From Clostridia bacterium (GTDB taxonomy: Bacteria > Bacillota > Clostridia > TANB77 > CAG-508): DNA of 62,438 nt. The position numbers were made by a program, and so were the translations under genes. The notes below the pieces were generated by a model. That model worked only from the letters and a program-made list of their open reading frames with translations, made no database searches and was not told the DNA's origin. Positions 18,725 through 27,361 of this stretch are shown here, one piece after another. How positions within the stretch are numbered: the first letter of the stretch is position 1; each line of letters opens with the position of its first letter. Where the stretch lies: NCBI GenBank assembly GCA_900759475.1, contig CAAEVK010000028.1, positions 1-62,438 of the forward strand. The letters are read 5' to 3'.

Positions 18725-19587
18725 ATGAAAATAGCAAATAATTGGAGTGATTACGTAATACTAGACATGGCAAATGGAGAAAAGTTAGAAAGATGGGGAA
18801 ATTATATTTTAATTCGACCAGATCCACAAATTATTTGGAAAGAAAAGACAAGTCCAGAAGAATGGAAAAGGGCGAATGCAAAATATAATAGAAGTAAAAC
18901 AGGTGGAGGAAGTTGGGAGTATCGTACACGTTTACCAGAAAAGTGGCAAATAGAATATAAAAATTTAATATTCAATATTAAACCAATGGGATTTAAGCAT
19001 ACAGGGCTTTTCCCAGAACAAGCTGTTAATTGGGATTGGATGATAGAAAAAATAAAAAAAGCGGGCAGACCAATTAAAGTATTAAACTTGTTTGCTTATA
19101 CAGGAGGAGCAACTGTAGCATGTGCAAGTGCTGGTGCATCTGTTTGCCATGTAGATTCTTCTAAAGGAATGTGTGCCTGGGCAAAAGAAAATATACTTTC
19201 TTCTGGATTACAAGATAAACCAGTTCGTTATATTGTGGATGATGTGGTGAAATTTATTCGGTAGAGAAATTAGAAGACAAAACTATTATGATGCAATTAT
19301 TATGGATCCGCCTTCTTATGGAAGAGGAGCATCACGGAGAAGTATGGCAATTTGAGGAGAACATAGAAGGTTTGGTAAAGTTATGCCAACAAGTACTATC
19401 TAAACAACCATTATTTTTATTAATTAATTCGTATACAACTGGAATATCTAGTATAGTTTTAGCGAATATTTTAAGAATGCAAATGGAATATAAGGGAAAT
19501 ATTAGTAATGGAGAGATTGGCTTGCCAATGAAAAATAGTAATATGATATTACCTTGTGGAATTTATGGAAAATGGGAAGAAAAATAA
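18725..19587 (+). CDS. SAM-dependent methyltransferase (RlmI-like), two +1 recoding sites
   Basis: Predicted rRNA-type methyltransferase, about 286 aa after recoding. Rossmann motif LNLFAYTGGATVACASAGAS lies near residue 120 and the catalytic DPPSYGRG near 200. Read in triplets, the frame stops just after an in-frame CGG at 19259. Skipping that C gives VVKFIGREIRR and the DPPSY motif, until a second in-frame CGG at 19335; skipping that C gives GASGEVWQFEEN and the natural end. Only with both shifts is the protein complete. ATG 18725 is better spaced from AAAGGA than ATG 18704. The pseudouridine synthase follows within 2 bases. Confidence 0.85.
19259..19262 (+). other. +1 recoding site CGGT (methyltransferase, site 1)
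   Basis: In-frame ATT-CGG followed directly by stop TAG at 19262. Reading GGT at 19260 keeps the frame open through the catalytic motif. Confidence 0.8.
19335..19338 (+). other. +1 recoding site CGGA (methyltransferase, site 2)
   Basis: TCA-CGGA-GAA. In the frame entered at 19260 this CGG is in phase. GGA restores the GEVW motif after GRGAS. Confidence 0.85.
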
Positions 19588-19588
19588 A

Positions 19589-20287
19589 ATGGAGAAGAAA
19601 ATGCAAAATTTAAATGTAATTTATGAATCAAATCATGTAATTGTTGTAGAAAAACCAGCCAATATTCCAAGTCAAGCAGATAAAACTGGTGATATAGATA
19701 TGTTACAATTGGTAAAGGATTATTTAAAAGAAAAATATCATAAGCCAGGCAATGTATATATAGGCTTAGTACATAGACTAGATAGACCTGTAGGAGGAAT
19801 TATGTTTTTTGCAAAAACTTCTAAAGCAGCAGCTAGATTAAGTGAAGCAATTCGCCAAAAACAGGTAGAAAAAATTTATTTAGCAGTAGTAGATGGTAAG
19901 TTAGAAACAGAAAAAGGAGTTATGGAGGATTATTTATTAAAAAATGAAAAAAACAATGTAAGCCAAGTAGTAAAAGAAGGGACTCAAAATGCAAAATTAG
20001 CTAAATTAAGTTATGAGGTATTAAATTATAGGGAAGATAATAACATTTCTCTTGTTAAAATAAAGTTAGAAACTGGCAGACATCATCAAATTAGAGTGCA
20101 ATTTTCTTCCAGAGGACACAGCCTATATGGAGATCAAAAATATGGAATAAGAGGAAAACAAAAGCCAATTGCATTGTTTGCTTATCAGTTGTCTTTTCCA
20201 GATCCAATTACAGGACAAATGCTTACATTTAAAACATTACCTAAAAACAAAGGAACGTGGAGTATAATAAATGGAATAAATTTATAA
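19589..20287 (+). CDS. RluA-family pseudouridine synthase
   Basis: 232-aa enzyme that isomerises uridine to pseudouridine in structured RNA, probably 23S rRNA. The catalytic motif VHRLDRPVGGIMFFAKTSKA is near residue 65 with the active Asp in RLD; ETGRHHQIRVQFSSRGHSLYGD is near residue 155. There is no N-terminal S4 domain, so it is the short RluA/YlyB-like form. ATG 19589 or 19601 could start it; the stretch before overlaps the methyltransferase stop. Confidence 0.9.
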   Translation: MEKKMQNLNVIYESNHVIVVEKPANIPSQADKTGDIDMLQLVKDYLKEKYHKPGNVYIGLVHRLDRPVGGIMFFAKTSKAAARLSEAIRQKQVEKIYLAVVDGKLETEKGVMEDYLLKNEKNNVSQVVKEGTQNAKLAKLSYEVLNYREDNNISLVKIKLETGRHHQIRVQFSSRGHSLYGDQKYGIRGKQKPIALFAYQLSFPDPITGQMLTFKTLPKNKGTWSIINGINL

Positions 20288-20314
20288 AACTGGAAAAATA
20301 TAATAGGAAATATA

Positions 20315-20350
20315 AAAAAAGACGTTTTCGTAAAGGAAAATGTCTTTTTT
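20315..20350 (+). terminator. Terminator after the pseudouridine synthase
   Basis: Arms 20315-20329 and 20336-20350 (one G-U pair), T-run. Confidence 0.85.
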
Positions 20351-20419
20351 ATATAGACAAAATATAATTTGTCGAAAATAGTAATAAAATAACGTCAAAC
20401 AAAAAAAGAGGTGATTGAA

Positions 20420-21049
20420 ATGATAGATAAAATCTGTAATTACCTTACAAATCGAATACGAAAAGAAATGCCAGAAATGGATGATGAAAGAGCAGAAATA
20501 ATTAATTATGGATTGCAAAATATTATTGGAGAAATACCAAAAATCTTTTTAGTTTTTTTATTAGCTGCTATTTTAAACATTTTGGATTTGACTCTTATTG
20601 CATTTCTATCAATTTTTACTTATAGAACTTTTTCAGGAGGAGTACATGCTAAAACACATTGGTTATGTATTGTATTAACAAATGGATTATATATAGGTAC
20701 AGCGTTGTTAGGAAAATATATTATTATACAACCTAGTTGGTTAAAATATATTATTATAGCAGTTGTATGGGTATTTAGTATGGCAATGATAAAACTATAT
20801 GCTCCAGCAGATACAGAAAATGTTCCTATTTTAAGAAAAAAAGACAGAAGAAACAAACAAATTTTATCTTATGTAACAATGACAATCACTTTATTGGTAG
20901 CAGTATTTATTCCAATACCAGTAGTAGCTAATATCATTATAATTGGAGTATTTTTACAAACTTTAAGTATTACAAGATTAGTATATAAATTAACCAATAA
21001 TCAATATGGACATGAAATATATGAAAAGCAAAATGTAGTAATAAATTAA
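20420..21049 (+). CDS. agrB: AgrB-type accessory gene regulator protease
   Basis: About 209-aa polytopic membrane cysteine endopeptidase that trims and cyclises the AgrD peptide. The catalytic His and Cys are seen in FSGGVHAKTHWLC (about residues 72-84), followed by five hydrophobic helices. ATG 20420 follows AGAGGTG; the GTG at 20411 falls within it. agrD lies 66 bases downstream and the cognate kinase and regulator are on the opposite strand beyond it. Confidence 0.92.
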   Translation: MIDKICNYLTNRIRKEMPEMDDERAEIINYGLQNIIGEIPKIFLVFLLAAILNILDLTLIAFLSIFTYRTFSGGVHAKTHWLCIVLTNGLYIGTALLGKYIIIQPSWLKYIIIAVVWVFSMAMIKLYAPADTENVPILRKKDRRNKQILSYVTMTITLLVAVFIPIPVVANIIIIGVFLQTLSITRLVYKLTNNQYGHEIYEKQNVVIN

Positions 21050-21115
21050 GAAAAATACAAAGTATTTGCCGGCAAAATACTTGTATTATATACACTAATA
21101 TAGGGGGTAATTATT

Positions 21116-21235
21116 ATGTTAAAATTTGTAGCAAAAATTGCAGAAAAATATGCAAAAAATACTAATACTGCATGCTTTATATGGTTTATAGCACATCAAC
21201 CAAAAATGCCAGCATCTTTAATAAAAAAAGATTAA
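21116..21235 (+). CDS. agrD: AgrD-type cyclic-lactone autoinducer precursor
   Basis: 39-aa peptide starting MLKFVAKIAEKYAKNTNTAC. Amphipathic N-terminal leader (residues 1-15), thiolactone cysteine at 20 in TACFIWFIA, and the acidic/proline tail HQPKMPASLIKKD recognised by AgrB. By analogy with other AgrD peptides the ring would be Cys20 plus four to six following residues. Start preceded by TAGGGGGTAA. The gene is below usual ORF cut-offs and easily missed. Confidence 0.9.
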   Translation: MLKFVAKIAEKYAKNTNTACFIWFIAHQPKMPASLIKKD

Positions 21236-21274
21236 AAAATGTGCCTGTTGATTTATTCAATATAATATTTCCAA

Positions 21275-21308
21275 AAAAAGAAGCTATTTCGACATGTAGC
21301 TTCTTTTT
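21275..21308. terminator. Bidirectional terminator between agrBD and agrC
   Basis: Arms 21275-21286 and 21297-21308 with A- and T-runs on each side. Confidence 0.8.
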
Positions 21309-21360
21309 ATTTATATTGTAAAATTCAAATATTAGAAAATACCTATCTAAAGTTATTTTA

Positions 21361-22653
21361 TTAATATATTTCTAATTGTTGTGAAAAGAATTCTTCGTTT
21401 TTGCTAGTAAATAAATTTAGGTTTTCGTTTTTCTTTAAAATTTCTCTTACTTCCCACAATCCAATACCAGTATTATGTTCCTTACTAGAATAGCCTTTTT
21501 CATAAATTTTTTCTGTATCGACATCTTTGTTCATATAAGTATTTTCAATAATTAACAACTGTCTTTCAGAATGGAAATCTTTACGAATAGCTACATTAAT
21601 TATTTTTTTATTACATTCTTTAGCAGCTTCAATAGCATTATCCATTAAAATACCCAAAATTCTAGTAAATTCATAAACCTTTATACGCAATTCTCTTAAG
21701 TCTATAAAAATTTCTAAATTTACAGTAATTCCTTTACTTTCTGCTAAATGGTATTTGTTAGTTAATAAACTATAAATAGCAGGTTCATTAATAACAGAAG
21801 GACTTAAAATATTTAAATTATTAATTGTATTACAATCTGCTTGTAGACCATTATAATAATTACGTAATTTTTCTAAATCACCTGTTTGAACATACCCACC
21901 AATAGTAGTCATAATATTACTAAAATCATGTTTAAAACCACGAATATTATCATGCAAGATTTCTAAAGTTTTATTATATTGTCTAGACTGTTCTAGTTCT
22001 CTAGTGGTAATTTCTAATTTATTTGTTCTTAACAAAACATGAATATTAAATATAAAATAGGTTAATAAAGTTGCAACACTAAGAAATACAATAAAACTTG
22101 GAAGTATTTCCATATAAGTAGAAGCAATATAAGACTGAACTATAATAGTAATAATTCCTATTAATATATCAGTAATTAATATTGAAACATGTTTTTTATT
22201 CATGTTATCTAATAAAGTAATATTAACACGAAATTTTTTTAACAAAAAATAAATAATAAAAGATATTAAATAAATGGTAACAGATGTTAATATTTTATAA
22301 ATAGGAATAACAACAACCATATTAGTAGTTATATTTAATAAGGAAGTATAAAAGTTTAAGGTTAATGTACCAACAATCATAAATATAATATAAGACAAAA
22401 TTTCTGCCATAATTGATTTAAAAACAGTAGTTTTAAAAATAAAAAAGATTAAAACAGGACAGGCAAGTACATTTACAAATGTATTATAAGGAGAAGGAAC
22501 AAAATTACCAATTAAAACACCTAATAAAGAAAAAATAATAACATATATAAGTTTCTGTTTTTCACTAGAAGATATATTAAAAAAAGTAGTAAATATTATC
22601 ATTGTTAATAATGCTTCCACAAAACAGAAAGGGATACTTAATAAGAATATCAA
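21361..22653 (-). CDS. agrC: AgrC-type sensor histidine kinase
   Basis: Receptor kinase for the AgrD-derived peptide. Six or so N-terminal membrane helices (to about residue 200) precede a DHp segment with GFKHDFSNI (His near 240) and a GHKL ATPase domain (DNAIEAAKEC, GIGLWEVRE), which lacks part of the classic N box as in other AgrC proteins. The frame from TTG 22653 extends upstream in phase through one TAA (22657-22659) to an ATG at 22704 that overlaps the agrA stop and encodes MEILNTIWTTLTTEN, which looks like the true family N-terminus. So either a nonsense mutation with restart at TTG, or an unusual stop; see findings. Confidence 0.85.
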   Translation of the reverse strand: MIFLLSIPFCFVEALLTMIIFTTFFNISSSEKQKLIYVIIFSLLGVLIGNFVPSPYNTFVNVLACPVLIFFIFKTTVFKSIMAEILSYIIFMIVGTLTLNFYTSLLNITTNMVVVIPIYKILTSVTIYLISFIIYFLLKKFRVNITLLDNMNKKHVSILITDILIGIITIIVQSYIASTYMEILPSFIVFLSVATLLTYFIFNIHVLLRTNKLEITTRELEQSRQYNKTLEILHDNIRGFKHDFSNIMTTIGGYVQTGDLEKLRNYYNGLQADCNTINNLNILSPSVINEPAIYSLLTNKYHLAESKGITVNLEIFIDLRELRIKVYEFTRILGILMDNAIEAAKECNKKIINVAIRKDFHSERQLLIIENTYMNKDVDTEKIYEKGYSSKEHNTGIGLWEVREILKKNENLNLFTSKNEEFFSQQLEIY

Positions 22654-22690
22654 TATTTAATTTTCAGTTGTTAGAGTTGTCCAGATTGTG

Positions 22691-23395
22691 TTAAGAATTT
22701 CCATGTTTTAATACCTCCAAAAAATTATTTTTATATTTTGGTCCTATGCAACAATAAATTTCCTTGTCAAATAAGATTGTATTGCTAGATTTAACATCTT
22801 TTATTTTATTTACATTTGCAATATAAGATTTATGGCAACGAACAAAATTACTAGGTAAGCAGTCTTGAATTTTATTAAAAGAACTATAAATTTCATAATT
22901 TTTGCAATCTGTATGAAAAACTAATTTCATTCCATTTTTTTGAATATAGTAAATGCTATCTTGATTAATCATTGTATTTTTATTTCCTAATTGAATGTAT
23001 TTTTTAGGACTATTTTGTGCATCATTTACCAATCTTAAAATAGTATCTGTTAATCTTTCTACTGTTAAAGGTTTAGGAAGATAGTCAAATGTTTTTACTT
23101 TATAAGCTAGTAGGGCATATTCCAAATGCCCCGTAGAAAAAATAATATAAATTGATTTATTCTTTTTTCGAATTTCTTTTGCTAATTCAATTCCAGAAAG
23201 TGAGGAATTAAGTTCAATATCTAAAATTAATACATTAATAACAGAATGATTCATAAATTCTAATAATTCATTAGCGTTTGTTGTTTTTAATGTAATGTTA
23301 GCATCAATATTATGATTGATAAAAATAGACTCCAACATTTTATCAAGCCTATCTAAAATGTTAATGTTGTCGTCACATAGTGCAAAATTCAACAT
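22691..23395 (-). CDS. agrA: AgrA-type LytTR response regulator
   Basis: 234-aa two-component regulator. Receiver domain with acidic cluster CDDN at the start, phospho-acceptor Asp in LILDIEL near residue 59 and switch Lys in FDYLPKPL; LytTR DNA-binding domain from about 135 (VRCHKSYIANVNKIKD). LytTR regulators bind paired direct repeats; none obvious was seen upstream of agrB. First gene of the agrA-agrC operon, with its own promoter. Confidence 0.92.
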   Translation of the reverse strand: MLNFALCDDNINILDRLDKMLESIFINHNIDANITLKTTNANELLEFMNHSVINVLILDIELNSSLSGIELAKEIRKKNKSIYIIFSTGHLEYALLAYKVKTFDYLPKPLTVERLTDTILRLVNDAQNSPKKYIQLGNKNTMINQDSIYYIQKNGMKLVFHTDCKNYEIYSSFNKIQDCLPSNFVRCHKSYIANVNKIKDVKSSNTILFDKEIYCCIGPKYKNNFLEVLKHGNS

Positions 23396-23454
23396 GAAAA
23401 ATACCCCCTACAAAATACGACAAATAATTACCTTAATTTTCCAGTAATAAAATA

Positions 23455-23483
23455 AATATAATCTAAAAAACAGATGTTGTCAA
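23455..23483 (-). promoter_or_regulatory. Sigma-A promoter of agrA-agrC
   Basis: Minus strand: TTGACA (23483-23478), 17-bp spacer, TATATT (23460-23455). Confidence 0.8.
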
Positions 23484-23914
23484 GAATAAATGTAAAAAAA
23501 CGAAAATTATGAAAAAACCTAAGTATGTAGAAAAAACACAAATTGTTAGAAAAGTTAGAAAATACTAGAAAAAATTAATGTAGTCTGTGTACTGACGAAT
23601 TATTAAGAATTCATTCTAGTGTTGAAAAGGTATTAGATAAAATTTGTAAAATTGAAACTTTATTGATTGAATAATTAAAAATTATAGAAAAATTTTAATT
23701 GTATTAAATTAAAAGAATGTAAATAAATTATGAATTTTATGATAGAATAATTAAAATATTGTAAGAAAGGTAGAAGTGTGTATAATTAAATAAAATATTT
23801 CTATTTTTTAATAATATTTGGAATGTGCGTCTTTAATATTAAAGGAAGATTTAATAGTATGTTAAAAGATATTGGCTTGATTGATAGTAGAGAAACATAT
23901 TGGTGGAGGGGAAA
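23484..23914. other. Intergenic stretch without a recognisable gene
   Basis: About 430 bases of AT-rich DNA. A 20-codon open stretch (about 23610-23672, plus strand, IHSSVEKVLDKICKIETLLI) looks like the end of a decayed gene but has no start or upstream frame. Nothing else is supportable. Confidence 0.4.
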
Positions 23915-24781
23915 ATGATAGATTTACACACACATACACAATATTCAGATGGAACATGGAATTTAAGAAAGTTACTAGAAGAAGCAGAGAAAAATAAAAT
24001 AGAAATATTATCAATTACAGATCATGATACTATTAAAACATATAAGGAATTAGAAAAAATTAACATAAAAGAGATATATAATGGGAAAATAATACCAGGA
24101 GTTGAATTTAGTACAGTATATAATGGGATTGCTTTTCATTTGTTAGCATATAACTTTGATTATAATAAATTAGAAAATTTTATATACAAAAATTATGAAC
24201 TTAAAAAACCTGATTTAAATAGAGAATTTAAATATATGCTGAACAGTTGTAAAAAAAATAATATTAAAATAGATAATATTACTTATGACAAACGTAAAGG
24301 TTGGCCAATAGATGTTATTTTTCCAGAAGTAAAAAAACATATTGAAAATAAATGTTATTTTAAAGAAGAAGAATGGAATAATATAGCTGTGTTTTTTAAT
24401 TCATGTATAACCAATAAAAATTTTCCAGTAGCAGTTGACTTTAGTATACATTATCCTAATGCCAAAATAGTGGCAGATAATGTAAGGAAATCTGGAGGAA
24501 TATTATTTATTGCTCATTTATATAGATATAATTTAGAAAAACCAATTCAATTTTTAGATATGTTAAAAACAGAGAACATTATAGATGGCGTAGAGGTTGA
24601 ATATTCTGAATTTACAGAAAAACAGAGTAACATTTTAAAAGAATATTGCCAAAACAACAATTTATTAATGTCAGGTGGTACAGACTGTCATGGTGATAAA
24701 AAAGTAGATAGAAGAATTGGAATTGGATATGGAAATATGCATATTAGTAAAAATTTAATAAATAACTGGAAAACAGTTTAA
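23915..24781 (+). CDS. PHP-domain metal-dependent phosphoesterase
   Basis: About 288-aa enzyme of the polymerase-and-histidinol-phosphatase fold (TrpH/YciV-like). The metal-binding set is visible: DLHTHTQYSDGTW at the start, SITDHDTI near residue 40, PGVEFSTVYNG near 70, IAHLYRY near 205, and SGGTDCHGDKK near 260. Substrates in the family include short RNA or nucleotide phosphates; the specific one is unknown. ATG 23915 follows GGTGGAGGGG. Confidence 0.85.
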   Translation: MIDLHTHTQYSDGTWNLRKLLEEAEKNKIEILSITDHDTIKTYKELEKINIKEIYNGKIIPGVEFSTVYNGIAFHLLAYNFDYNKLENFIYKNYELKKPDLNREFKYMLNSCKKNNIKIDNITYDKRKGWPIDVIFPEVKKHIENKCYFKEEEWNNIAVFFNSCITNKNFPVAVDFSIHYPNAKIVADNVRKSGGILFIAHLYRYNLEKPIQFLDMLKTENIIDGVEVEYSEFTEKQSNILKEYCQNNNLLMSGGTDCHGDKKVDRRIGIGYGNMHISKNLINNWKTV

Positions 24782-24944
24782 AAAGCTATGTATTTTAAGT
24801 GGTTCATTATAATTTAGTGAAGCCACTTTACGTATAATCAAGGAATAATTTAAAATAGAACTCATAAGATTAAACCAAAATAGAGAATTTTACAAAATAA
24901 ATAGAATATATATAAATAAACAGAAAGAAAAGGAGAGGATTTTA

Positions 24945-25758
24945 TTGAAGAAAAAGCAATGGATATTTATTTTGTTTTCTTGTATGGTTATTTTTTTATT
25001 TTTTGCTTGTATTATTCAAGCAAATTTGAAAACACGGAACAATACAAACATCAACTAAAACAGAAATTGACAGCAATAAAAAAATTAGCTGGGGAATAAA
25101 AAGAGCAAAGAACCATGAACAACCAGATTTAGGAAGCGAAAATAGAAAACTAATAGAACAATATTCAGGAATTACTATGGGAAATAAGCAAGATAAATAT
25201 GTTTATCTAACTTTTGATGAAGGATATGAAGCGGGATATACAGAAAAAATATTAGAAGTATTAAAAAATAATCAAGTAAAGGCATGTTTTTTTATAACAG
25301 CCCATTATTTAAATACACAATCAGATTTGGTAAAACAAATGCTAGAACAAGGACATATTGTAGGAAATCATACAGTAAATCATAAAAGTATGCCAACCCT
25401 TTCAGAAGAACAAATTAAAGAAGAAATCACAAAACTTCATACAGCTGTTTTTGAAAAAACAGGTTATGAAATGAAGTATTTAAGACCCCCAATGGGAGAA
25501 TATAGTCAAAGAACATTATCCATTATACAATCATTAGGATATACAACAACTATGTGGTCATTAGCCTATGATGACTGGGAAGAGGCAAAACAAGGAAGAG
25601 AGGAATATGCCAAGGAAAAAATACTAGATAATATTCATAATGGAGCTGTTATTTTATTACATGGAAACTCAAAAGATAATGCCAATGTATTAGATACATG
25701 TATTAAAGAGATAAAAAAAATGGGATATGAATTTAAAACATTAGATCAATTTGTATAA
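24945..25758 (+). CDS. pdaA: PdaA-type peptidoglycan N-acetylmuramic acid deacetylase, one +1 recoding site
   Basis: Polysaccharide deacetylase that makes muramic lactam in spore cortex. It begins at TTG 24945 behind AGGAGAGG with an N-terminal signal-anchor helix, meets an in-frame CGG at 25035 (codon 31) and, read normally, ends at TAA ten codons later. Skipping the C joins the anchor to a 240-residue deacetylase: YLTFDEGYEAGYT metal/Asp motif, GNHTVNHKSM zinc histidines, RPPMGEYS, and the C-terminal LLHGNSKDN His. Restored length is 270 aa, normal for the family. Without the shift the domain would lack its export signal. Confidence 0.88.
25035..25038 (+). other. +1 recoding site CGGA (pdaA)
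   Basis: ACA-CGGA-ACA. GGA at 25036 is in frame with the deacetylase domain. Confidence 0.8.
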
Positions 25759-25863
25759 TAACACTACATGTATACATTTGCTTCGCAAATGGTACAGACC
25801 AAAGAAATTTAAGATCGTTATTTTACTCCCATCTTTAAAAGGGATTCTTTGAAAGGAGATATT

Positions 25864-26160
25864 ATGAAAAGAAAAAATTTAAAAACAATAACTCGATTAA
25901 ACGAAATGTTAGAAATGCCAAAAGAAGTTGTTAGCAATGTTCCTAAATTAACTATAACTGGATTTCAAGAGATGGTAGTAGAAAACTATAAAGGAATTCT
26001 TGAATATGAAGAATTTTTCGTTAGAGTTAATACCTATATAGGAATTATTAATATTAATGGATTTGGATTAATGCTAGAACATATGAATGACGAAAACATT
26101 ATTGTAAAAGGAAAAATAGAAAGTATAGAGATACAAAACATTACAGATGGGGAGGAATAG
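25864..26160 (+). CDS. yqfC: Sporulation protein YqfC
   Basis: 98-aa YabP/YqfC-family protein of the sporulation programme. NVPKLTITGFQEMVVENYKGI and the beta-rich LMLEHMNDENIIVKGKIESI stretch fit. AAAGGAGAT sits before ATG 25864. It abuts yqfD, as in Bacillus and many Clostridia, where the pair is made in the mother cell. Confidence 0.9.
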   Translation: MKRKNLKTITRLNEMLEMPKEVVSNVPKLTITGFQEMVVENYKGILEYEEFFVRVNTYIGIININGFGLMLEHMNDENIIVKGKIESIEIQNITDGEE

Positions 26161-27348
26161 TTGTGTTTTTTAAAATACTATTTCGGATATTTAAGTGGTT
26201 ATGTAAGAATAACGGTAGAAGGATATTTTGTTGAAAGATTTATGAATATTTGTATTAGCAAAAAAATTCTTTTATGGAAAACGAAAAGAGATAAATCAAC
26301 AATAATTCATGCAAATGTTTCTATTAATGACTTTAGACGAATTAGAGAAGTAGCAAAAACAACAAAATGCAAAGTGAATATTAAACAAAAAAAGGGGCTA
26401 CCATTTGTATTATATAGGTATAAAAAAAGAAAACTTTTTTTAGGCTTTTTTCTATTACTAATCATAGGTTTAGGAATTCTTTCTAATTTTATATGGAATA
26501 TAGATATTACTTGTAATGAAGAAATTAATCAAGAGGAGATAAAGCAATTATTAAATAAAAACGGATTAATAATAGGAACTCCAAAGTCTAAAATAGAAGT
26601 AACTAAAATAGTAAATGCTATTCGTTACGAAAGAGAAGATATTGCTTGGGTGGGAATTAATTTAAAAGGAACAAATGCAGTAGTTGAAATCGTAAAAGCA
26701 ACAGAAAAACCAGAAATACTAGATGAAAATGAATTATGCAATATAGTCTCTAATAAAGAAGGAATTATTACAAAAATAGATGTATATAATGGAACTGCCA
26801 ATGTTAAAGTTGGGGATTTAGTAAAACAAGGAACAATTCTTATTAATGGCTGGATGGAAGGAAAATATACGGGAATAAGATACGTAGCAGCTTCTGGAGA
26901 AATAACTGCAAAAGTATGGTACAGTAAAAGAATAAAGCTAGATAAAACAACAGATATTTATTCTAGAACAGGAGAACAAGAAAATAAATATCAAATTAAT
27001 TTTAATAATTTTAAAATTAATTTATATAAAACCCTTTCAAAATTTAAAAACTATGATACAATAGAAGAAACAAAAAAATTAAAATTATTTTCTAATTTTT
27101 ATTTACCTATTGAGTTAATAAAATTAACAAATTATGAAACACAAAAAGAAACAGTAACATATTCCTTAGAAGAATTAAAACAAATGCATACAGAAAGATT
27201 AATGACAGAAATTGAAAAGGAAATAGAAAACAAAGAAAGTATTATAAATAGGCAAGTGAACGTATTAGAATATGATACCTATGTTGAAATAGAAGTAGTT
27301 GTTGAAGCAATTGAAAACATAGGCGCAAAAGAAAAATTGGTATTTTGA
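26161..27348 (+). CDS. yqfD: Sporulation protein YqfD
   Basis: 395-aa membrane protein needed for efficient sporulation. The N-terminal GYVRITVEGYFVERFMN segment, the single membrane helix near residues 90-110 (after YRYKKRKLF), and the soluble C-terminal domain (ALKG-like GINLKGTNAVVEIVKA, GDLVKQGTILINGW) match the family. It starts at TTG 26161, exactly after the yqfC stop, with GGGGAGG seven bases before. CGG trinucleotides here are out of frame. Confidence 0.9.
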   Translation: MCFLKYYFGYLSGYVRITVEGYFVERFMNICISKKILLWKTKRDKSTIIHANVSINDFRRIREVAKTTKCKVNIKQKKGLPFVLYRYKKRKLFLGFFLLLIIGLGILSNFIWNIDITCNEEINQEEIKQLLNKNGLIIGTPKSKIEVTKIVNAIRYEREDIAWVGINLKGTNAVVEIVKATEKPEILDENELCNIVSNKEGIITKIDVYNGTANVKVGDLVKQGTILINGWMEGKYTGIRYVAASGEITAKVWYSKRIKLDKTTDIYSRTGEQENKYQINFNNFKINLYKTLSKFKNYDTIEETKKLKLFSNFYLPIELIKLTNYETQKETVTYSLEELKQMHTERLMTEIEKEIENKESIINRQVNVLEYDTYVEIEVVVEAIENIGAKEKLVF

Positions 27349-27361
27349 AAGGGTGGTAAAT

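Noticed and set aside
23560..23680. Possible short gene ending in KICKIETLLI
   Set aside because: No start codon or ribosome binding site and an upstream stop; at most a remnant.
25760..25800. Small hairpin CATTTGC-TTC-GCAAATG after pdaA
   Set aside because: Seven-bp stem without a T-run; not convincing as terminator or RNA gene.
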